Counted from the stretch's first letter, positions 7,632-17,314 are shown. The stretch is DNA of 40,763 nt from Steroidobacter sp. (GCF_016790065.1 NZ_JAEUPY010000505.1:1-40763), one strand, 5' to 3'. The notes: a model not told the origin generated them from the sequence alone. Numbers and translations: made by a program.

Positions 7632-9488
7632 TTAAATGGACAAGTGGTCGAGACGACGACGACGACCCCAGATCGCATGGACCAGGGCGCGGCTGCCGAC
7701 TACCGACGTGAACAGGGACGTGACGATACCGAGCGTCATCACGATGGCGAAGCTGCGGATGGTGCCGGTGCCGAACGCGAACAGCACCACGCCGGCGATC
7801 AACGTAGTGACGTTGGAGTCGGCGATGGTGGCAAAGGCTTTTTCGAAACCGACATTGATCGCCGCCAGCGGCGAGTTGCCGTTGCGTAACTCTTCGCGAA
7901 TACGTTCGTAGATCAGGATGTTGGCGTCGACCGCGATACCCATGTGGAAGACCACGGCAGCGATACCCGGCAACGACAACGAGGCTTGCAGCATCGACAA
8001 CATGCCGACGGTGAGGATCAAGTTCGAGAACAACACCAGGTTGGCGATCCAGCCGAACGCGCGGTAGTACACCGCCATGAACGCGAACGTCAGCAACAGG
8101 CCGATGGCCATGGCGCGAATGCCGCGATCGATGTTGTCCTGACCCAGGCTCGGGCCGACCGAACGCTGCTCGACGATGGTCTGCGGAGCGGCCAGTGCAC
8201 CGGAACGCAGCAGCAACGCCAGCTCGCGCGACTCGACCGCTTGCAGGCCGGTGATGCGGAAGCGCGACGACAGCACGCTCTGGATGGTCGCGGCGCTGAT
8301 CACCTTCTCTTCGGTACACAGATCGCCGTTACGCTGACCTTCGCAGCGCTCGCCCTGCGCCAATTGTTTCTTTTCGATGTACACCACGGCCATGCGCTTG
8401 CCGACGTTGTCGCGCGTGGCTTCGAGCATCGACTGACCGCCGCGCGCGTCGAGCTGCACGTTCACTTCGGGCGAACCTTCGGAGAAGCCGGAAGTGGCAT
8501 CGGACAACTGCTCGCCAGTGGCGATGATGTCGCGCTTGAGCAGGATGGGCCGGCCGTCGCGTTCCTTCAGCAGCTTCGAGCCGATGGGCACGCGCTTGGT
8601 CTGTTCGGCCTCGTAGGGATTGTTGGTCTCGTCGACCAGGCGGAATTCCAGGGTCGCGGTGGCACCGAGCACGCGGATCGCTTCGTTCGGATCCTGCACG
8701 CCGGGCAGCTGCACGACGATGCGATTCACCGCCTGCCGGGTCACGATGGGCTCGGAGATGCCGAGTTCGTCGACGCGATTACGCAGCGTGGTGATGTTTT
8801 GTTGAACCGCGATGTCCTGGCGGCGTTTGACTTCGGCCGGGGTCATGCGCATTTCGATGACCGGACCTTCGGCGCTTTGGCTGGTGGTCAGCTGAATGCC
8901 GCCATCGGGCGTCTTCAACGCGTCCTGCGCCTTGCTCAGATCGTCCGAGCTACGCAGTGACACGCGCACCACATCGTTCACCGTGGTGACGGCGCCATAG
9001 GGAATACGCTTGTCACGCAGAGTGGTGCGAGTGTCGCGCTCCAATCGATCGATGGCTTGCACGACCGCGCCTTCGACATCCACTTCGTACACGAAATGCA
9101 CGCCGCCCCGCAGATCCAGGCCGAGACTCATCGGCTTGATGCCCCAACGGCGCATCCAATCCGGAGCGCGCGAGGCCGTCGACAAGGCCACCAGATATTC
9201 GCCTTCGCCATGGCTGGCGATGGCGGTGCGGGCCTTGCCTTGGGTCTCGCTGTCTTTGAAGCGCAACACCAAACGGTCCTTCTGGGTGTAGGACGCTTCC
9301 ACCGGAATGCTGTCGGCGTCGAGCAGCCCTTGCACTTTGTCGGCGCTGGCCTGGTCCATGGCCTGCCGGTCGTTACGTGACAGCTGTAGCGCCGGCCCCT
9401 CGCCGAACACGTTGGGTAACGCGTACAGCGTGCCGACCACCATCACGATGATGACCAGCCAGTATTTCCACTTGGCGAATTGATACAT
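7632..9488 (-). CDS. secD: Protein translocase subunit SecD
   Basis: Partner of SecF in the Sec holotranslocon. The 618 residues are the usual gammaproteobacterial length. One N-terminal helix is followed by the large periplasmic region starting with MSLGLDLRGGVHFVYEVD (near residues 120-137). The C-terminal membrane half contains VFHMGIAVDANILIYERIREEL, where the Asp is needed for proton coupling in studied homologues. No obvious Shine-Dalgarno sequence is seen before the ATG; a strong hairpin lies 21 bases upstream of it in the yajC-secD gap. Confidence 0.97.
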   Translation of the reverse strand: MYQFAKWKYWLVIIVMVVGTLYALPNVFGEGPALQLSRNDRQAMDQASADKVQGLLDADSIPVEASYTQKDRLVLRFKDSETQGKARTAIASHGEGEYLVALSTASRAPDWMRRWGIKPMSLGLDLRGGVHFVYEVDVEGAVVQAIDRLERDTRTTLRDKRIPYGAVTTVNDVVRVSLRSSDDLSKAQDALKTPDGGIQLTTSQSAEGPVIEMRMTPAEVKRRQDIAVQQNITTLRNRVDELGISEPIVTRQAVNRIVVQLPGVQDPNEAIRVLGATATLEFRLVDETNNPYEAEQTKRVPIGSKLLKERDGRPILLKRDIIATGEQLSDATSGFSEGSPEVNVQLDARGGQSMLEATRDNVGKRMAVVYIEKKQLAQGERCEGQRNGDLCTEEKVISAATIQSVLSSRFRITGLQAVESRELALLLRSGALAAPQTIVEQRSVGPSLGQDNIDRGIRAMAIGLLLTFAFMAVYYRAFGWIANLVLFSNLILTVGMLSMLQASLSLPGIAAVVFHMGIAVDANILIYERIREELRNGNSPLAAINVGFEKAFATIADSNVTTLIAGVVLFAFGTGTIRSFAIVMTLGIVTSLFTSVVGSRALVHAIWGRRRRLDHLSI

Positions 9489-9508
9489 GTGTAGTTGTGA
9501 GTCGCGGA

Positions 9509-9536
9509 TAGCGCCGGCGGCTGGGCACCGGCGCTA
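9509..9536. repeat. Perfect 9-bp inverted repeat in the yajC-secD gap
   Basis: TAGCGCCGG and CCGGCGCTA flank a 10-base loop. There is no U tract, so it is more likely an mRNA processing, stability or attenuation hairpin than a full terminator. It sits within the presumed yajC-secDF transcript, just before secD. Confidence 0.55.
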
Positions 9537-9545
9537 CCGAAGGAG

Positions 9546-9878
9546 TTAGACGCTTTTCAACGTGCCCTTGGGAAGCACTTGCGCCACGGCATGACGCTGC
9601 ACCTTGACGTTGACGCCAGGAGACACTTCGACGGTGAGGAACTGCTCGCTGACCTCGGTCACTTTGCCGAGGATGCCGCCGTTAGTGACCACCTCGGCGC
9701 CCACTTCCAGTGCAGTCACCATGGCGCGATGTTCTTTGGCGCGCTTGGTCTGCGGCCGGATCAGCAGGAAATAGAACACCACGAAAATCAGCACCAGCGG
9801 GCCGAACGTGGTCAGGAAATTGGGTTGGGCCGGGGCGCCGGTCGCCTGCGCGGCTGCGGTGGAGATCAACCAATCCAT
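9546..9878 (-). CDS. yajC: Sec translocase accessory subunit YajC
   Basis: Small single-pass inner-membrane subunit associated with SecDF. The 110 residues begin MDWLISTAAAQ, have one helix (FGPLVLIFVVFYFLLIRPQ) and then the conserved KRAKEHRAMVTALEVGAEVVTNGGILGKV. The reading frame stays open to 10043, but the internal ATG at 9878 is preferred because it gives the family N-terminus and has a GGGGG stretch about nine bases upstream. A TATAAT box lies about 115 bases upstream on this strand. Confidence 0.95.
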   Translation of the reverse strand: MDWLISTAAAQATGAPAQPNFLTTFGPLVLIFVVFYFLLIRPQTKRAKEHRAMVTALEVGAEVVTNGGILGKVTEVSEQFLTVEVSPGVNVKVQRHAVAQVLPKGTLKSV

Positions 9879-9992
9879 CTTGCAATGCCCCCGAAAACTA
9901 CTAAAAACTAACGGAAAACCTAAGGAAACGGCCGCTGCCGACGCATGCGAGCGCGCACCCGGAGGCCTGCCGGGCCGGCGAAAGAGCGGCGC

Positions 9993-9998
9993 ATTATA
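9993..9998 (-). promoter_or_regulatory. Candidate -10 box for yajC-secDF
   Basis: Exact TATAAT on the minus strand, preceded by TGTG (TG two bases off the extended -10 position). No good -35 is visible at 16-18 bases. If used, the leader before yajC would be about 105-110 bases. Confidence 0.35.
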
Positions 9999-10085
9999 CA
10001 CACCGCCCCCCACGCCACTATCCAGATGCTCACTGCCGTACACTGTGCAGCCCTCTGAGTCGCCCGGCGAGGCCGAACCCTCTAC

Positions 10086-11375
10086 ATGCTTTCCCGCGAT
10101 CTGCTGATCTTGCTGCTGTTGATCCTGTTGAACGGATTCTTCGCGCTGTCGGAAATGGCGCTGGTCGCCGCCAAGCGGGCACGTCTGCAGGCCGCCGCTG
10201 ACCAGGGTCGCGCCGGCGCCAAGTCAGCCCTGGCCCTGATGGCCGACCCCACCACCCTGCTGTCGGCCATTCAGATCGGCATCACCGTCATCTCGTTCGT
10301 CACCGGCATCTACAGCACCAACGTATTTGCCGATCCATTGGCCCGGCAGCTGGTAGACCTCGGCCTGCACGCCCGCTACGCCGAAGAAACCGCCTATGTG
10401 GTGGTAGTGGCGCTGGTGACCTTCGTGTCCTTGATCCTGGGCGAACTGATGCCCAAGCGCGTGGCTTTGTTACACGCCGAGTCCTTGGCCGTGATCATCG
10501 CGCCGGTGATGCGCTTGTTCGCCACCGCCATGGTGCCGTTCGTCTGGTTGTTGCGCGTGACCGTGAACCGACTGCTGAAACTATTACCGGTGTCGTCTGC
10601 GCCTCAGCAGGCAGTCACTGAAGACGACGTGCGCGCGCTGGTCGCTGAAGGCACCACTGCCGGTGTATTCCTGGCTTCAGAGCGCCGTTTGCTGGAAGGC
10701 GTGCTGGCACTGGCCGACCGCAAGGTCGGCTCCATCATGATTCCGCGTCAGGACGTGATCTGGCTGGACATCGAAGAGCCCATCGAAGTGCTGTGGCAAC
10801 GAGCCAAGGAAAGCGGCCATGCGCGCTTCCTGGTGTCGCGCGAAAAGTTCGACAACCTGCTCGGCATGATCACGCTGGCCGACATGAGCGAAGCGCTGCA
10901 CCGGGGCGAACTGGATCCGGAACGCGACCTGGACCCGCCACTGCACATTCCCGACTCGATCTCGGTGTTACAGCTGTTGGATCAGTTTCAGCGCTCCAGC
11001 ACCCACCTGGCGGTGGTGACCGACGAATACGGCGAAATCGAAGGCATCACCACGCCCATCGACATTCTCAAAGCGATCGCCGGCGAGCTGCCTGACCTCG
11101 GCAGTCGCGAGCGCGCCGAGTACGTGCAACGCGAAGACGGTTCTTGGCTGGTGGACGGGCACATGCCCATCGAAGAGTTACAACAGCGCTTGGGCCGCCG
11201 TGACATGGGCGGCCGCGACTATCACACCGTGGCCGGCTTCGTGCTCGCCCGCCTCGGCCGCATTCCCAAAGCCGGCGACACCCTGACCTGGCGCGATCTG
11301 AAGATCGAGATCATGGACATGGACGGCGTGCGCATCGACAAGATCCTGCTACGCAAGACCGTGACGACGACTTAA
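10086..11375 (+). CDS. CNNM/CorC (HlyC/CorC) family protein with CBS pair
   Basis: 429-residue inner-membrane protein with the standard layout: DUF21/CNNM membrane domain with about three to four helices (residues 1-190, including LNGFFALSEMAL and LGELMPKRVAL), a CBS pair around 210-335 (IMIPRQDVIWLD, LAVVTDEYGEIEGITTPIDIL), and a CorC_HlyC domain to the end. Family members are linked to Mg2+ or Co2+ transport. No clear ribosome site is present. It is divergent from yajC. Its stop shares the four bases TTAA with the stop of the converging AI-2E gene. Confidence 0.9.
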   Translation: MLSRDLLILLLLILLNGFFALSEMALVAAKRARLQAAADQGRAGAKSALALMADPTTLLSAIQIGITVISFVTGIYSTNVFADPLARQLVDLGLHARYAEETAYVVVVALVTFVSLILGELMPKRVALLHAESLAVIIAPVMRLFATAMVPFVWLLRVTVNRLLKLLPVSSAPQQAVTEDDVRALVAEGTTAGVFLASERRLLEGVLALADRKVGSIMIPRQDVIWLDIEEPIEVLWQRAKESGHARFLVSREKFDNLLGMITLADMSEALHRGELDPERDLDPPLHIPDSISVLQLLDQFQRSSTHLAVVTDEYGEIEGITTPIDILKAIAGELPDLGSRERAEYVQREDGSWLVDGHMPIEELQQRLGRRDMGGRDYHTVAGFVLARLGRIPKAGDTLTWRDLKIEIMDMDGVRIDKILLRKTVTTT

Positions 11376-12460
11376 GGCTGGTGAGTCGAGGTCGCCACGT
11401 CGTCCTTGGTGGAATGTTCTTCCAACCATTCGCGCCAGATGGCGAGCGACACCGCCAGCAACACCGGGCCGATGAACAAGCCCACCAGGCCGAACGCCAG
11501 CACACCGCCGAGCACACCGAACACCACTAACAGGAACGGCATCCGGGTCGCGTTGGAAATCACCAGCGGCCGCACGATGTTGTCCACCCAGCTGACCAGA
11601 ATCAGACCCCACAGAATCAGGCCGACGCCGTCGACCATCTCGCCGCGGATCAATGCCCAGGTCGCGAGACTGCCCCACACCATCGGCGCGCCGAACGGAA
11701 TCAGCGCAATGATCACGGTGACTGCACCCATCAACACCGGCGCTTCCACACCGAAGATCCAGTAGCCGATGCCGGCCACCACACCCTGCGCCAACGCGCC
11801 GAGCATCAACGCATACACCACGGCTTGGGTCGTGTAGCCCGCGGCGTCGATGTAATCGTGCACGCGAGGGCCCAGAATTCCTTCCAGCACAGCCCGCGCT
11901 TCACGCATCAATCGCGGCCCGTCTCGCAACAGGAAGTACATCGAGAACACGGCGAAGAACAGCTTGGCGATGTTACGACCCGCGCCACCGATGAGCCGCG
12001 TCACTTCCACCGACGACTGTTCCATCATCACCAGGAACTGACCACGCAACGCCTTCGGATCGGCAGCGAGTTGATCCAGGATTTGCTGAGCTTGCGCGCC
12101 CACGTACGGCAGATCGCGAATCGCTTCCGGCAGCATCGGATGCTTGGCCAGGAATTCCTGGATCTCGGCATACGCAGCCACCGCCTCGACTCGTAACATC
12201 AGGATCAGCCACACCAGCGGCACGACGATGATGATGGTGACGATGATGGTGCTGATGAGTGCCGCCGGCGGACTGCGCCCGCCACACATTTTCAACACGC
12301 GCAAATGCATCGGCCAGGCCACGTACGCCAGGATCGCGCCCCAGATCAACGGCACGATGAACGGCTGCAGGACCGTGAAGGTCAACAGCAGAATGCCCAG
12401 GATCAAGCCCGAAACTAGCAGGCGGCGAAACCAAGGCGCGGTGGGCAGATCGGCGAGCAT
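11372..12460 (-). CDS. AI-2E family transporter
   Basis: 362-residue polytopic inner-membrane protein of the AI-2 exporter-like (PerM/TqsA) family; real substrates vary and AI-2 export should not be assumed. It shows the expected pattern of N-terminal helices (LILGILLLTFTVLQPFIVPLIWG), a soluble middle region (residues 95-170), and C-terminal helices including ALIPFGAPMVWG and WVDNIVRPLVISNATRMPFLLVVFGVLGG, a family signature. It starts 38 bases after tgt and is probably the last gene of a queA-tgt operon. Confidence 0.9.
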   Translation of the reverse strand: MLADLPTAPWFRRLLVSGLILGILLLTFTVLQPFIVPLIWGAILAYVAWPMHLRVLKMCGGRSPPAALISTIIVTIIIVVPLVWLILMLRVEAVAAYAEIQEFLAKHPMLPEAIRDLPYVGAQAQQILDQLAADPKALRGQFLVMMEQSSVEVTRLIGGAGRNIAKLFFAVFSMYFLLRDGPRLMREARAVLEGILGPRVHDYIDAAGYTTQAVVYALMLGALAQGVVAGIGYWIFGVEAPVLMGAVTVIIALIPFGAPMVWGSLATWALIRGEMVDGVGLILWGLILVSWVDNIVRPLVISNATRMPFLLVVFGVLGGVLAFGLVGLFIGPVLLAVSLAIWREWLEEHSTKDDVATSTHQP

Positions 12461-12498
12461 GCAGTGTTATGAATCGCTAAATCGGGCGAGGGCGGGTG

Positions 12499-13626
<1,128 letters not shown>

Positions 13627-14643
13627 CTAACGACGCTCCAAGAACATCGCATCACCGTAGCTGAAGAAACGATAGCGCTGCGCGACCGCATGTTTATACG
13701 CATCGATGACCTGATCGAAGCCACCGAACGCACAGACCAGCATCAATAGCGTCGATTCGGGCAAATGAAAATTCGTGACCAACGCATCGATCACGCGAAA
13801 CTGATACCCCGGCGTAATGAACAGTCGCGTCTCGCCCTCGTAAGGCTGCAACGTTTCCAATTGCGCCGCTGATTCCAACGAGCGCACCACCGTCGTACCG
13901 ACGGCGACCACTCGCCCGCCGCGCGTTTTAGTCGCAGCGATGGCGGCACAAGCGTCGGCACTCACACTGATCCGCTCGGCGTGCATGCGATGTTGTTGCA
14001 AGTCGTCGACGCGAATGTTTTGAAACGTGCCGGCGCCGACATGCAATGTCACAAACGTCGAGTCGATACCCTTGGCCTTGCAACGAGCCAGCACTTGATC
14101 GTCGAAGTGCAGCCCCGCCGTCGGCGCCGCAACTGCACCCGGCTCGCGTGCGTAGATGGTTTGATAACGATCCGCATCGTCTGCTTCGGCGCCACGGTCT
14201 ATATAAGGAGGCAGCGGCATCGCGCCGTACTGTTCGAAATAAGCCAGCGGCTCGACGTTGAGCTGCAGCTCGAACAGATCCTCGTGACGAGCGATGAAGC
14301 GTGCTTCGGCACCGCCGGTCAGAGCCACCGGCGCGTCGGGTCGCAGCGGCTTGCCGGCTTTCACATGCGCGAGAATGCGATTTCCCTCGAGCACTCGCTC
14401 GAGCAGGACTTCCACTTGCCCGCCGGTGGGTTTCACGCCATGCACGCGCGCTGGAATCACCCGCGTGTCGTTGAAAACCAGCAGATCGCCGGGATTCAGC
14501 AAGTCAGGCAAGTCGGTGAATTTCAGGTCCTGCAGCGGCGCTGCCAGCGCAACGTGCAGCAGCCGGCCTCCCGCCCGCTCGCGCGGAGGATGTTGAGCAA
14601 TCAGATCGACCGGCAGGTCGTAAGCGAAGTCGCTGCGCCGCAT
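13627..14643 (-). CDS. queA: S-adenosylmethionine:tRNA ribosyltransferase-isomerase
   Basis: Transfers and isomerises the ribosyl group of SAM onto preQ1 in tRNA to give epoxyqueuosine, acting after Tgt. The 338 residues have the family N-terminus DFAYDLPVDLIAQHP and the motifs LVFNDTRVIPARV, GAVAAPTAGLHF, TLHVGAGTF and TNFHLPESTLLMLVCAF. The usual Ser-Arg step after the N-terminus is spelled RERAGGRLL, a minor variation. It is directly followed by tgt. A terminator hairpin ends only 22 bases before its ATG, so its promoter must be very close or it depends on read-through. Confidence 0.97.
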   Translation of the reverse strand: MRRSDFAYDLPVDLIAQHPPRERAGGRLLHVALAAPLQDLKFTDLPDLLNPGDLLVFNDTRVIPARVHGVKPTGGQVEVLLERVLEGNRILAHVKAGKPLRPDAPVALTGGAEARFIARHEDLFELQLNVEPLAYFEQYGAMPLPPYIDRGAEADDADRYQTIYAREPGAVAAPTAGLHFDDQVLARCKAKGIDSTFVTLHVGAGTFQNIRVDDLQQHRMHAERISVSADACAAIAATKTRGGRVVAVGTTVVRSLESAAQLETLQPYEGETRLFITPGYQFRVIDALVTNFHLPESTLLMLVCAFGGFDQVIDAYKHAVAQRYRFFSYGDAMFLERR

Positions 14644-14665
14644 GGGGCGCGCAAGGTAGCAGAGA

Positions 14666-14695
14666 AAAGCCGCTGGTGGTGGAACCAGCGGCTTT
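14666..14695 (-). terminator. Rho-independent terminator after the sigma/anti-sigma/PDZ operon
   Basis: A perfect 12-bp stem (AAAGCCGCTGGT / ACCAGCGGCTTT) with a six-base loop, followed in the minus direction by TCTCTG after the TTT end of the stem. It lies 53 bases after the PDZ gene stop and 22 bases before the queA start. Confidence 0.75.
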
Positions 14696-14748
14696 GGGGT
14701 TGGGGGGCGCAGCCACGCCCCTCAAGGGGACTCGATCAGGGGACCGGG

Positions 14749-15873
14749 TTACGCCGGCTCATCAATGACAATACTGAGGCCCCGCTCCGGGCCACCCGGG
14801 GGCGGCGGTGGTAGTGGCACGGCGCTGCCGGGCCCTGGGCCCGGTCCGATGATGATGTTGCCACGAGGGCCGTTGGGCCCGCGGGGCCCAGGACCGCCGG
14901 GTCCTTCCGGACCGTCCAGTCGATGCTCGAAAATCATCGGCCCGCTCCGCGCCCCGATGGGATCGTCCGGCACCGTGATATCGAACGACACCTTCTTCTT
15001 CTGGCGCAACACGTTGAGCGTCAGCTTCTCGCCGGCCTGATAAGAACCGAGGATGCGAAACGCGTGCGACGGATTGGCCGGCGTGCGTCCGTCGATATCG
15101 ACGATCACGTCGCCATCTTCCAATTTCAGGCGGCTGTCCGACGGCGCACGCACGACCAGCAAGCCCTTCTCAGTACCGAAGTACTGACCCAGCTTGGGAG
15201 TGAGCGGCACCAGTTCAGTCGAGCCGAACACACCGACCGCGCGCATCGATGCCAGCGGCGAGACCGCGAAGCCCGGCCCACCGCCTGCGAACTTGCCACG
15301 CATGGCCACCGGCGGAACGGCGAACAAACGATCCGGCGCTTGCGGCGTCACGGCGACCGTCGCGACCTTGTTATCGCGGCGATACTTGATCTGTACCTTC
15401 TCGCCCGGCTTCACGTTGCCCAACTCATTGAGCAACACCTCGCGGGGAGACTGCTCGCCATCGCGCTTCAGTTGCTTGTCGCCAATGGCGAGTAGCACGT
15501 CACCTGCTTTCAAGCCCGCGCTTTCGGCCGCGCCACCCGGGCTCACGCTGAGCACCGGAACACCTTCGGCCGGCTCTTCGCCGCGCGGTCCGAGGTTGAT
15601 TCCTAGCAAGGCGCGCGGCGGACCGAACGCCGCGAACGGGCGCATCGACGGCACCGAGTTCTCAGACATCGACATGCTCAACTCGGCGACTTCGCGCGCC
15701 GCCACGTCGAGCCGGCGGCGAGCATCTTCGAGCTTCTTCTCGATCTCAGCCTGTGACTCCGCGGGCTTCTTCTCGACTTCCGCCGCCGTGACCGATGCCG
15801 TGGCGACCACCGCGGCAATGGCCAGCAATGCGACGCGAATCCGCTTCGTCGAACGCAATGATCTGGTGTGCAT
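14749..15873 (-). CDS. Secreted double-PDZ protein, third gene of ECF sigma operon
   Basis: 374-residue predicted periplasmic protein. A signal peptide (MHTRSLRSTKRIRVALLAIA, cut near residue 31) is followed by a charged coiled-coil-like stretch (35-68), PDZ domain 1 (about 88-178: LLGINLGPRG, GGAAESAGLKAGDVLLAI), PDZ domain 2 (about 225-300: LEDGDVIVDIDGR), and a Gly/Pro-rich tail (320-362) with collagen-like GPxGPx spacing and a run of seven prolines. No protease catalytic domain is seen, so it is probably a binding or scaffold protein. The start at 15873 has AGGAGT eight bases upstream; the frame is open further but lacks support. It begins 17 bases after the anti-sigma gene, so it likely belongs to the same regulon. 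Confidence 0.8.
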   Translation of the reverse strand: MHTRSLRSTKRIRVALLAIAAVVATASVTAAEVEKKPAESQAEIEKKLEDARRRLDVAAREVAELSMSMSENSVPSMRPFAAFGPPRALLGINLGPRGEEPAEGVPVLSVSPGGAAESAGLKAGDVLLAIGDKQLKRDGEQSPREVLLNELGNVKPGEKVQIKYRRDNKVATVAVTPQAPDRLFAVPPVAMRGKFAGGGPGFAVSPLASMRAVGVFGSTELVPLTPKLGQYFGTEKGLLVVRAPSDSRLKLEDGDVIVDIDGRTPANPSHAFRILGSYQAGEKLTLNVLRQKKKVSFDITVPDDPIGARSGPMIFEHRLDGPEGPGGPGPRGPNGPRGNIIIGPGPGPGSAVPLPPPPPGGPERGLSIVIDEPA

Positions 15874-15890
15874 GCTTGGTACTCCTAGTA

Positions 15891-16523
15891 TCAAAACCAG
15901 AGCGCGCCGGCTTCCGCGTAGCGCACCTTCACCAGCGAATCCATCAATTCCACGCGCTCGCGCCACAACTGCCGCGACTGCGCTTCGCTCAAATCGCCTT
16001 CGGGCGCACTGGAGAGCTGGAAGTCCAGCCACTGAATGCGCTGCTCGATCGTGTCGATGGTCGCGGCCGTGGACACGCGCTCGATGCGAGGCCGATCGGG
16101 CAGCTTGCGCAGGAGCTGTTCGAGTTCCTGCGACTGAGCGACCAACTCATTTACATGCGGGATCGCGTCCTCGACCTGAGGCACCACCTGCGCCAACTCG
16201 GCAGCCGCGTCGGCATTGCGCCTGTCGGCATAGCCCGTGACCAATGCGATTACTGTCAGAGTGATCGCCGCCGCGGCCGCGGCCGCCAGCCCGACCCGAT
16301 GCGGCCGCAGTCCGCGATTATGTTCAGGGACGGTTTGACGGATCCGATCCCACGCCAGCGCTGGCGGCTCGAACTGCGGCAACGCCTGCAATTCCCCACG
16401 GATCGTGGACAGGCGCTGTAGCTCACCGGTGCAAATCGGGCAGGCGCGGACGTGCTCGGCCACCTCTGCCGGCACCGGCTCGGCGTCCCGCAGACTCAAC
16501 AAATGCTCGATACGTGCGTGCAT
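15891..16523 (-). CDS. Zinc-finger anti-sigma factor, membrane-anchored
   Basis: 210-residue probable anti-sigma factor. The N-terminal cytoplasmic part has the ZAS-type motif His24-x3-Cys28-x2-Cys31 (EHVRACPIC). A single helix (VGLAAAAAAAITLTVIALVTGY, about 77-98) follows, then a periplasmic part rich in charged helix (100-205) that could sense envelope state or bind the downstream PDZ protein. The ATG at 16523 lies inside the end of the sigma gene (28-base overlap), as is common for sigma/anti-sigma pairs. A longer frame exists upstream but runs inside the sigma gene. Function is inferred from motif, topology and position. Confidence 0.8.
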   Translation of the reverse strand: MHARIEHLLSLRDAEPVPAEVAEHVRACPICTGELQRLSTIRGELQALPQFEPPALAWDRIRQTVPEHNRGLRPHRVGLAAAAAAAITLTVIALVTGYADRRNADAAAELAQVVPQVEDAIPHVNELVAQSQELEQLLRKLPDRPRIERVSTAATIDTIEQRIQWLDFQLSSAPEGDLSEAQSRQLWRERVELMDSLVKVRYAEAGALWF

Positions 16524-17101
16524 GACGATGATTCCGCCGGTTGCTCCAACAGCTCGCGCAAACGGGCATGCGCCCGCGACAGCTGCGACTTCGAAAAGCT
16601 CGCCGTCCGTCCCAGCAAGCGCCCAATCTCCGCGTGTGTGTAACCCTCTACGTCGTGCAGCCACACCACACTGCGCGTCAGCGCAGGCAAGGTAGCCAAA
16701 GCACGCTCCACGTCGGCACTCGCCGCGGCCTGCGCATCCGGATGCGACGCCGTGTCCAACAGCACCACTGGCGCGGTCGACTCGTCATCGTCGTTATCCA
16801 TGTACAGCAGGCTGCGATGCCACGGCGAACGCAAGTACATCAAGCACTTGCTGACCGCGATACTCCTCACCCAACCGCCGAAAGCCCCCTCCCCGCTATA
16901 CGCTCCCACGTTGCGGAGAACCTCCACGAAGGTCTCTTGGAACAGCTCGTCGGCAATGGCCGCGCGCACCACCAGGCGCCGGATCAGGGAATAGATGGGC
17001 CGGCGACAGGCCAAATAGATGACCTCATGGGCCCGCGCCTCGCCCGCCTGGGCTGCCCGGACCACTTCAGCGGCGACCTCGATACCCTGAAAGTGCGACA
17101 T
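16496..17101 (-). CDS. ECF (sigma-70 family) RNA polymerase sigma factor
   Basis: 201-residue extracytoplasmic-function sigma factor. The sigma-2 region spans about residues 25-92 (IADELFQETFVEVLRNVGAYSGEGAFGGWVRSIAVSKCLMYLR), and the sigma-4 helix-turn-helix about 130-187 (LPALTRSVVWLHDVEGYTHAEIGRLLGRTASFSKSQLSRA). It is the first gene of an operon with an overlapping anti-sigma factor and a secreted PDZ protein, which suggests an envelope-response role. It is divergent from tRNA-Leu, with 101 bases between. No Shine-Dalgarno sequence is obvious. Its own target promoters cannot be read from this window. Confidence 0.92.
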   Translation of the reverse strand: MSHFQGIEVAAEVVRAAQAGEARAHEVIYLACRRPIYSLIRRLVVRAAIADELFQETFVEVLRNVGAYSGEGAFGGWVRSIAVSKCLMYLRSPWHRSLLYMDNDDDESTAPVVLLDTASHPDAQAAASADVERALATLPALTRSVVWLHDVEGYTHAEIGRLLGRTASFSKSQLSRAHARLRELLEQPAESSSCTHVSSIC

Positions 17102-17121
17102 CGTCAGGTTGGATGCCGCCC

Positions 17122-17137
17122 GCGACCAAAAGGTCGC
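17122..17137. repeat. Small perfect inverted repeat upstream of the ECF sigma gene
   Basis: GCGACC-AAAA-GGTCGC, 6-bp arms, 20 bases upstream of the sigma start. It could be an operator or a short RNA hairpin in the leader; no function is shown. Confidence 0.35.
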
Positions 17138-17147
17138 AAAAAAGTGG

Positions 17148-17178
17148 TTGTGGCCGGCCCGCGACTATCCGCTATAAT
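17148..17178 (+). promoter_or_regulatory. Candidate promoter of tRNA-Leu
   Basis: A perfect TATAAT at 17173-17178 with a weak TTGTGG -35 at 17148-17153 (19-base spacer). The predicted start is about 18 bases before the mature tRNA 5' end. Confidence 0.55.
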
Positions 17179-17202
17179 CGCCGCCCTTCGTTTCCCCCCG
17201 TA

Positions 17203-17289
17203 GCCGGTGTGGCGGAACTGGTAGACGCAGCGGACTCAAAATCCGCCGCCCTTAAAAGCGTGTGGGTTCGATTCCCTCCACCGGCACCA
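17203..17289 (+). tRNA. tRNA-Leu (anticodon CAA)
   Basis: An 87-base class II tRNA with encoded CCA. The acceptor stem GCCGGTG pairs with CACCGGC. The D-arm contains TGGTAGACGC, the anticodon arm is GCGGA-CTCAAAA-TCCGC with CAA at positions 34-36, the long variable arm is CGCCCTTAAAAGCGTG, and the T-loop is TTCGATT. One T-T mismatch appears in the T-stem. It reads UUG codons. Confidence 0.95.
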
Positions 17290-17314
17290 TCTCCCCCGCG
17301 GGAAACGTTCGAGC

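Noticed and set aside
9879..10043. N-terminal extension of YajC starting at 10043
   Set aside because: The extra 55 residues have no family match and contain the TATAAT box region; the internal ATG has a ribosome site and gives the normal YajC start.
11372..12460. Quorum-signal (AI-2) export as the function of this gene
   Set aside because: The family name is historical; no luxS or lsr gene is nearby, and members transport various ions or small molecules.
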